From contig JAFMRN010000027.1 in NCBI GenBank assembly GCA_017354065.1, forward strand, positions 1 through 14,103: a stretch of 14,103 nt of DNA, in the 5' to 3' direction. The stretch is from Solirubrobacterales bacterium (lineage in GTDB: Bacteria > Actinomycetota > Thermoleophilia > Solirubrobacterales > Solirubrobacteraceae). The position numbers were made by a program, and so were the translations under genes. Shown one piece after another: positions 13,333 through 14,103 of the stretch; within the stretch, counting starts at the first letter, position 1; every line of letters begins with the position of its first letter. The notes beneath the pieces are model-generated. The model had not been told where the DNA came from and ran no database searches. It worked only from the letters and a program-made list of their open reading frames with translations.

Positions 13333-14103
13333 GCACTGACGCAGAGCAGGCGCCAGGCGGCGGATCCGGCAGGCGAATCCGGATCCCGCAGGCGCCCCCA
13401 CCGGAACCGCCGCCCGTAGACGAGTCTGTAGACGAGGCGGACATCGAGCAGGAGACCGCACCCGTTGAGCAGGAGCCGGCGCAGGCCGGGCGCGAGCGTG
13501 AGGCGGCCGCCGAGCGGGAACGTGAGGAGACTGCCGAGCGTGAACGGGAGGCAGCAGCCAAGCGTCAGCGTGAGGAGGCCAAACGCGAGCGGGAGGAGGC
13601 CAAGCGCCAGCGGGCCGAGGAGGCCAAGCGCGAGCGGGAGGAGGCCAAGCGCAAGCGCTCCGAGCCGAGGGCGAAACGCCGCGCTGAGCTGCCGGCCCAG
13701 GTCTACAAGGACGAGCGTCCCGCGGAGGAGTTCGCCGCTTACCACGAGCGGGTACGGGCCGGCGGTCCGGAGTGGATCTATGACGTGGTGCGCCTCGGTG
13801 TGACGCTGGTGGCGCTGATCGTGTTCCGGGCGCGCGCATACGGCTCTGACAACGTGCCGAACGGTCCGGTGATCCTGGCGCCCAACCACGGATCGTTCTT
13901 CGACCACTTCCTGACCGGCGCGTTCGTGCGCCGTCACGTGCAGTTCATGGCCAAGTCACACATGTTCCAGAAACGGCGGCTCAGCACCTGGATCTACACC
14001 CATGGCGGTGTGTTTCCGGTGCGGCGCGGCAGCCGTGATGAGGAGGCGATGCTGACGGCCAGAAAGGTGCTGGAACGCGGCGGCTGTCTGGGCATGTACG
14101 TCG
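13329..14103 (+). CDS. PlsC-type 1-acylglycerol-3-phosphate acyltransferase, partial, with charged N-terminal extension
   Basis: The gene starts with GTG at 13329, overlapping the exporter stop (GTGA), and runs off the window; 258 residues are visible. Residues 1-50 are acidic and Pro-rich. Residues about 54-118 are an extremely charged E/R/K/A helix built on repeats of EEAKRERE, probably a long single alpha-helix or coiled coil. The acyltransferase domain begins near 145, with a hydrophobic segment (152-166). It shows the catalytic H187-x4-D192 motif (NHGSFFDHF) and the glycerol-phosphate-binding block GGVFPVRRGSRD (226-237). Such enzymes acylate lysophosphatidate to phosphatidate at the membrane. 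The later EGT-type motif is beyond the edge. Another lysophospholipid or sugar acyltransferase of this superfamily remains possible. Confidence 0.85.
   Translation, partial: MSTDAEQAPGGGSGRRIRIPQAPPPEPPPVDESVDEADIEQETAPVEQEPAQAGREREAAAEREREETAEREREAAAKRQREEAKREREEAKRQRAEEAKREREEAKRKRSEPRAKRRAELPAQVYKDERPAEEFAAYHERVRAGGPEWIYDVVRLGVTLVALIVFRARAYGSDNVPNGPVILAPNHGSFFDHFLTGAFVRRHVQFMAKSHMFQKRRLSTWIYTHGGVFPVRRGSRDEEAMLTARKVLERGGCLGMYV
13572..13652 (+). repeat. In-frame coding repeats in the acyltransferase N-terminus
   Basis: GAGGAGGCCAARCGC occurs four times, at 13572-13586, 13593-13607, 13617-13631 and 13638-13652, with 21-, 24- and 21-bp steps. All are in frame and encode EEAKR units of the charged helix. 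The copy number is likely to vary by slippage. Confidence 0.8.

Noticed and set aside
13465..13803. Second-frame open frame across the acyltransferase repeats
   Set aside because: Low-complexity R/P/S shadow of the repetitive charged helix; the GTG-started frame carries the PlsC motifs.

Overview
The window is GC-rich, with heavy use of GTG/TTG starts and ATGA-type overlaps. It looks like an actinobacterial chromosome. The mix of a TB7.3-like biotinylated carrier, rubredoxin, glycerol kinase and ArnT/PMT-like glycosyltransferase would fit a high-GC Actinobacterium, possibly a Thermoleophilia/Solirubrobacterales lineage; that placement is an inference from gene style, not a demonstrated identity.

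Positions 1 to about 7430 are an integrated phage-like element. On the right, reading rightwards, are a degenerate CGNR-type zinc-finger protein and a tyrosine integrase. Reading leftwards from a shared divergent control region (5498-5553) are an AlpA-like excisionase, a small unknown protein, a RepA/AAA_25 helicase-type ATPase, a ParB/KorB-like DNA-binding protein, an 86-aa protein and a 30-aa membrane peptide. Each of these six is overlapped by the next, forming one coupled cascade. After a 124-nt gap follow a 112-aa unknown protein, a scaffold-like protein and an HK97-fold major capsid protein. No portal, terminase, protease or tail gene is visible, and positions 1-373 hold no convincing gene. 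The layout recalls small capsid-carrying elements such as phiRv1/phiRv2 of Mycobacterium tuberculosis and capsid-encoding phage satellites. A six-copy array of a 10-bp motif inside the 3' end of the ATPase gene could be a replication origin.

From 7490 on is host-like chromosome. A rubredoxin gene begins 59 bp after the integrase. It converges on a leftward gene set: ArnT/PMT-like glycosyltransferase, then a 70-aa biotinyl carrier protein, then a crotonase-fold protein whose residues resemble methylmalonyl-CoA decarboxylase. Diverging from these, a recognisable promoter precedes a 57-aa membrane protein and glycerol kinase (glpK). An MFS_3-type exporter follows, and a PlsC-type acyltransferase with a long charged N-terminal extension overlaps it by GTGA and runs off the right edge. 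GlpK makes glycerol-3-phosphate and PlsC-type enzymes acylate lysophosphatidate, so this end leans towards glycerolipid metabolism.
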